A DNA stretch of 6,708 nt, taken from assembly GCA_934277865.1 (NCBI GenBank), contig CAKQVW010000158.1, forward strand, positions 1 to 6,708. The letters are read 5' to 3'. Positions 6,194-6,708 of the stretch are shown piece after piece. The translations under genes and the position numbers were made by a program. How positions within the stretch are numbered: position 1 is the first letter of the stretch; the number at the start of each line of letters is the position of its first letter. This stretch comes from an uncultured Pseudobdellovibrionaceae bacterium. Its GTDB lineage: Bacteria > Bdellovibrionota > Bdellovibrionia > Bdellovibrionales > JAMPXM01. The notes beneath the pieces were generated by a model. That model had not been told where the DNA came from and searched no databases. It saw only the letters and a program-made list of their open reading frames with translations.

Positions 6194-6223
6194 CGGCCTG
6201 CTGTCGACTTCGATCTCAGGCCG
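6194..6223. repeat. Inverted repeat over the flhG stop codon
   Basis: Perfect 7-bp arms CGGCCTG (6194-6200) and CAGGCCG (6217-6223) with a 16-base loop that can itself form a short TCG/CGA stem. The flhG stop TGA (6218-6216) starts in one arm. On the minus strand only a T4 run follows, about 12 bases after the stem, so this is at most a weak or partial terminator between flhG and fliA, or a processing/stability hairpin. Confidence 0.5.
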
Positions 6224-6708
6224 CCCCAATCAATTGTTTCCAGAAAAACTGTAAACTTCCTTTACACTCGACTTCGTCCGAGACGTGGTAGTCGGTGCGC
6301 TTAACAAATGTGTCGGCCAGGCCAGCGATCGCTTTTGCCGACTCCGCCTGTGGGAAAGTTCGACATACCAACTGCTGAGCACGTGTCGACTGGCGCAAGT
6401 GAGAATCGCTTGGAATCGATCCTCGGTAGTTCAAAGTCACAGGTAAAAACCGAGCTGCAACTGACTGCAGACGATCAAAGATCTTTTGGCCGTCTTGTTC
6501 GTCGCGCACTTGATTGCACACAACCGAGAACTTCGATTCACGCTGACGCATATTCAATACTTTGATCAATGCATAGGCGTCCGCGAGCGACGAGGGATCT
6601 GGGGTCAATACGACTGTGATCTCCTGCGCGGCCGAATTCAAATACAGAACGTTGTCCGCAATCCCAGGTGCGGTATCGATGATCATCACATCGTAAATGG
6701 TTCCAAGA
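6216..6708 (-). CDS. flhG: FlhG (MinD-like flagellar ATPase), 5' end outside window
   Basis: MinD/ParA-type P-loop ATPase that controls flagellar number and position, working with the GTPase FlhF at the cell pole. Only the C-terminal 164 residues are in the window. Seen: the Walker B-region strand YDVMIIDTAPGI followed by ADNVLYLNSAAQE, then the strand VVLTPDPSSLADAYALIKVL and the SVVCNQVRDEQDGQKIFDRL segment, all typical of FlhG/YlxH. The FlhG-like C-terminal part continues with LNYRGSIPSDSHLRQSTRAQQ and an amphipathic end. The deviant Walker A lies beyond the right edge. A GTG at 6689 begins the longest visible closed frame but is internal, because the frame stays open to the last base and the MinD fold needs the upstream part. 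It is followed by fliA on the same strand, the usual flhF-flhG-fliA order. Chromosomal MinD or ParA is less likely given the fliA neighbour. Confidence 0.88.
   Translation of the reverse strand, partial: LGTIYDVMIIDTAPGIADNVLYLNSAAQEITVVLTPDPSSLADAYALIKVLNMRQRESKFSVVCNQVRDEQDGQKIFDRLQSVAARFLPVTLNYRGSIPSDSHLRQSTRAQQLVCRTFPQAESAKAIAGLADTFVKRTDYHVSDEVECKGSLQFFWKQLIGAA

Noticed and set aside
6687..6689. GTG as start of flhG
   Set aside because: The frame continues to the window edge with YDVMIIDTAPGI-type sequence, and a MinD-fold protein needs its upstream Walker A; this GTG is an internal valine.

Overview
The window reads as ordinary chromosome of a flagellated Gram-negative bacterium with about 50% GC. 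The set of genes (a bacterial-type aspS, a CpaF/TadA ATPase, an RpoH-family sigma factor, the flagellar sigma factor fliA and flhG) and the protein sequences most resemble the Bdellovibrio lineage (Bdellovibrionota). That placement rests on recalled family resemblance, not on a search, and is moderate confidence.

Layout, left to right. 1-1092 (+) is the 3' part of a CpaF-type secretion/pilus ATPase whose start lies off the left edge. It runs head-on into a minus-strand pair: aspS (1662-3482, aspartyl-tRNA synthetase) followed downstream by an unrecognised 138-residue protein (1096-1512). The two converging genes are separated by 3 bases, and both stop codons lie inside one perfect inverted repeat. 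From the aspS upstream region (3483-3763) a plus-strand pair diverges: a small PHA_gran_rgn-like protein (3764-4069) and, 11 bases later, an RpoH-like sigma factor with a long charged N-terminal extension (4081-5280). This converges with fliA (5294-6073, minus), 13 bases away. Upstream of fliA on the same strand, after a 142-base gap, is the 3' part of flhG (6216-6708, minus), whose start lies off the right edge.

Functionally the right side is a regulatory block: the end of a flagellar flhG-fliA module meets a stress-type sigma factor gene tail to tail. The left side combines protein synthesis (aspS) with an ATPase for a type IVb-pilus/Tad-like machine. The AspRS carries the His and Gly that mark non-discriminating enzymes, which predicts indirect Asn-tRNA synthesis through GatCAB.

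I see no CRISPR array, transposon, prophage, tRNA or rRNA here, and no clear undescribed multi-gene system. The best candidates for novelty are the 138-residue protein, the N-terminal extension of the sigma factor, and the hairpins without T-tracts that sit on stop codons at three gene ends.
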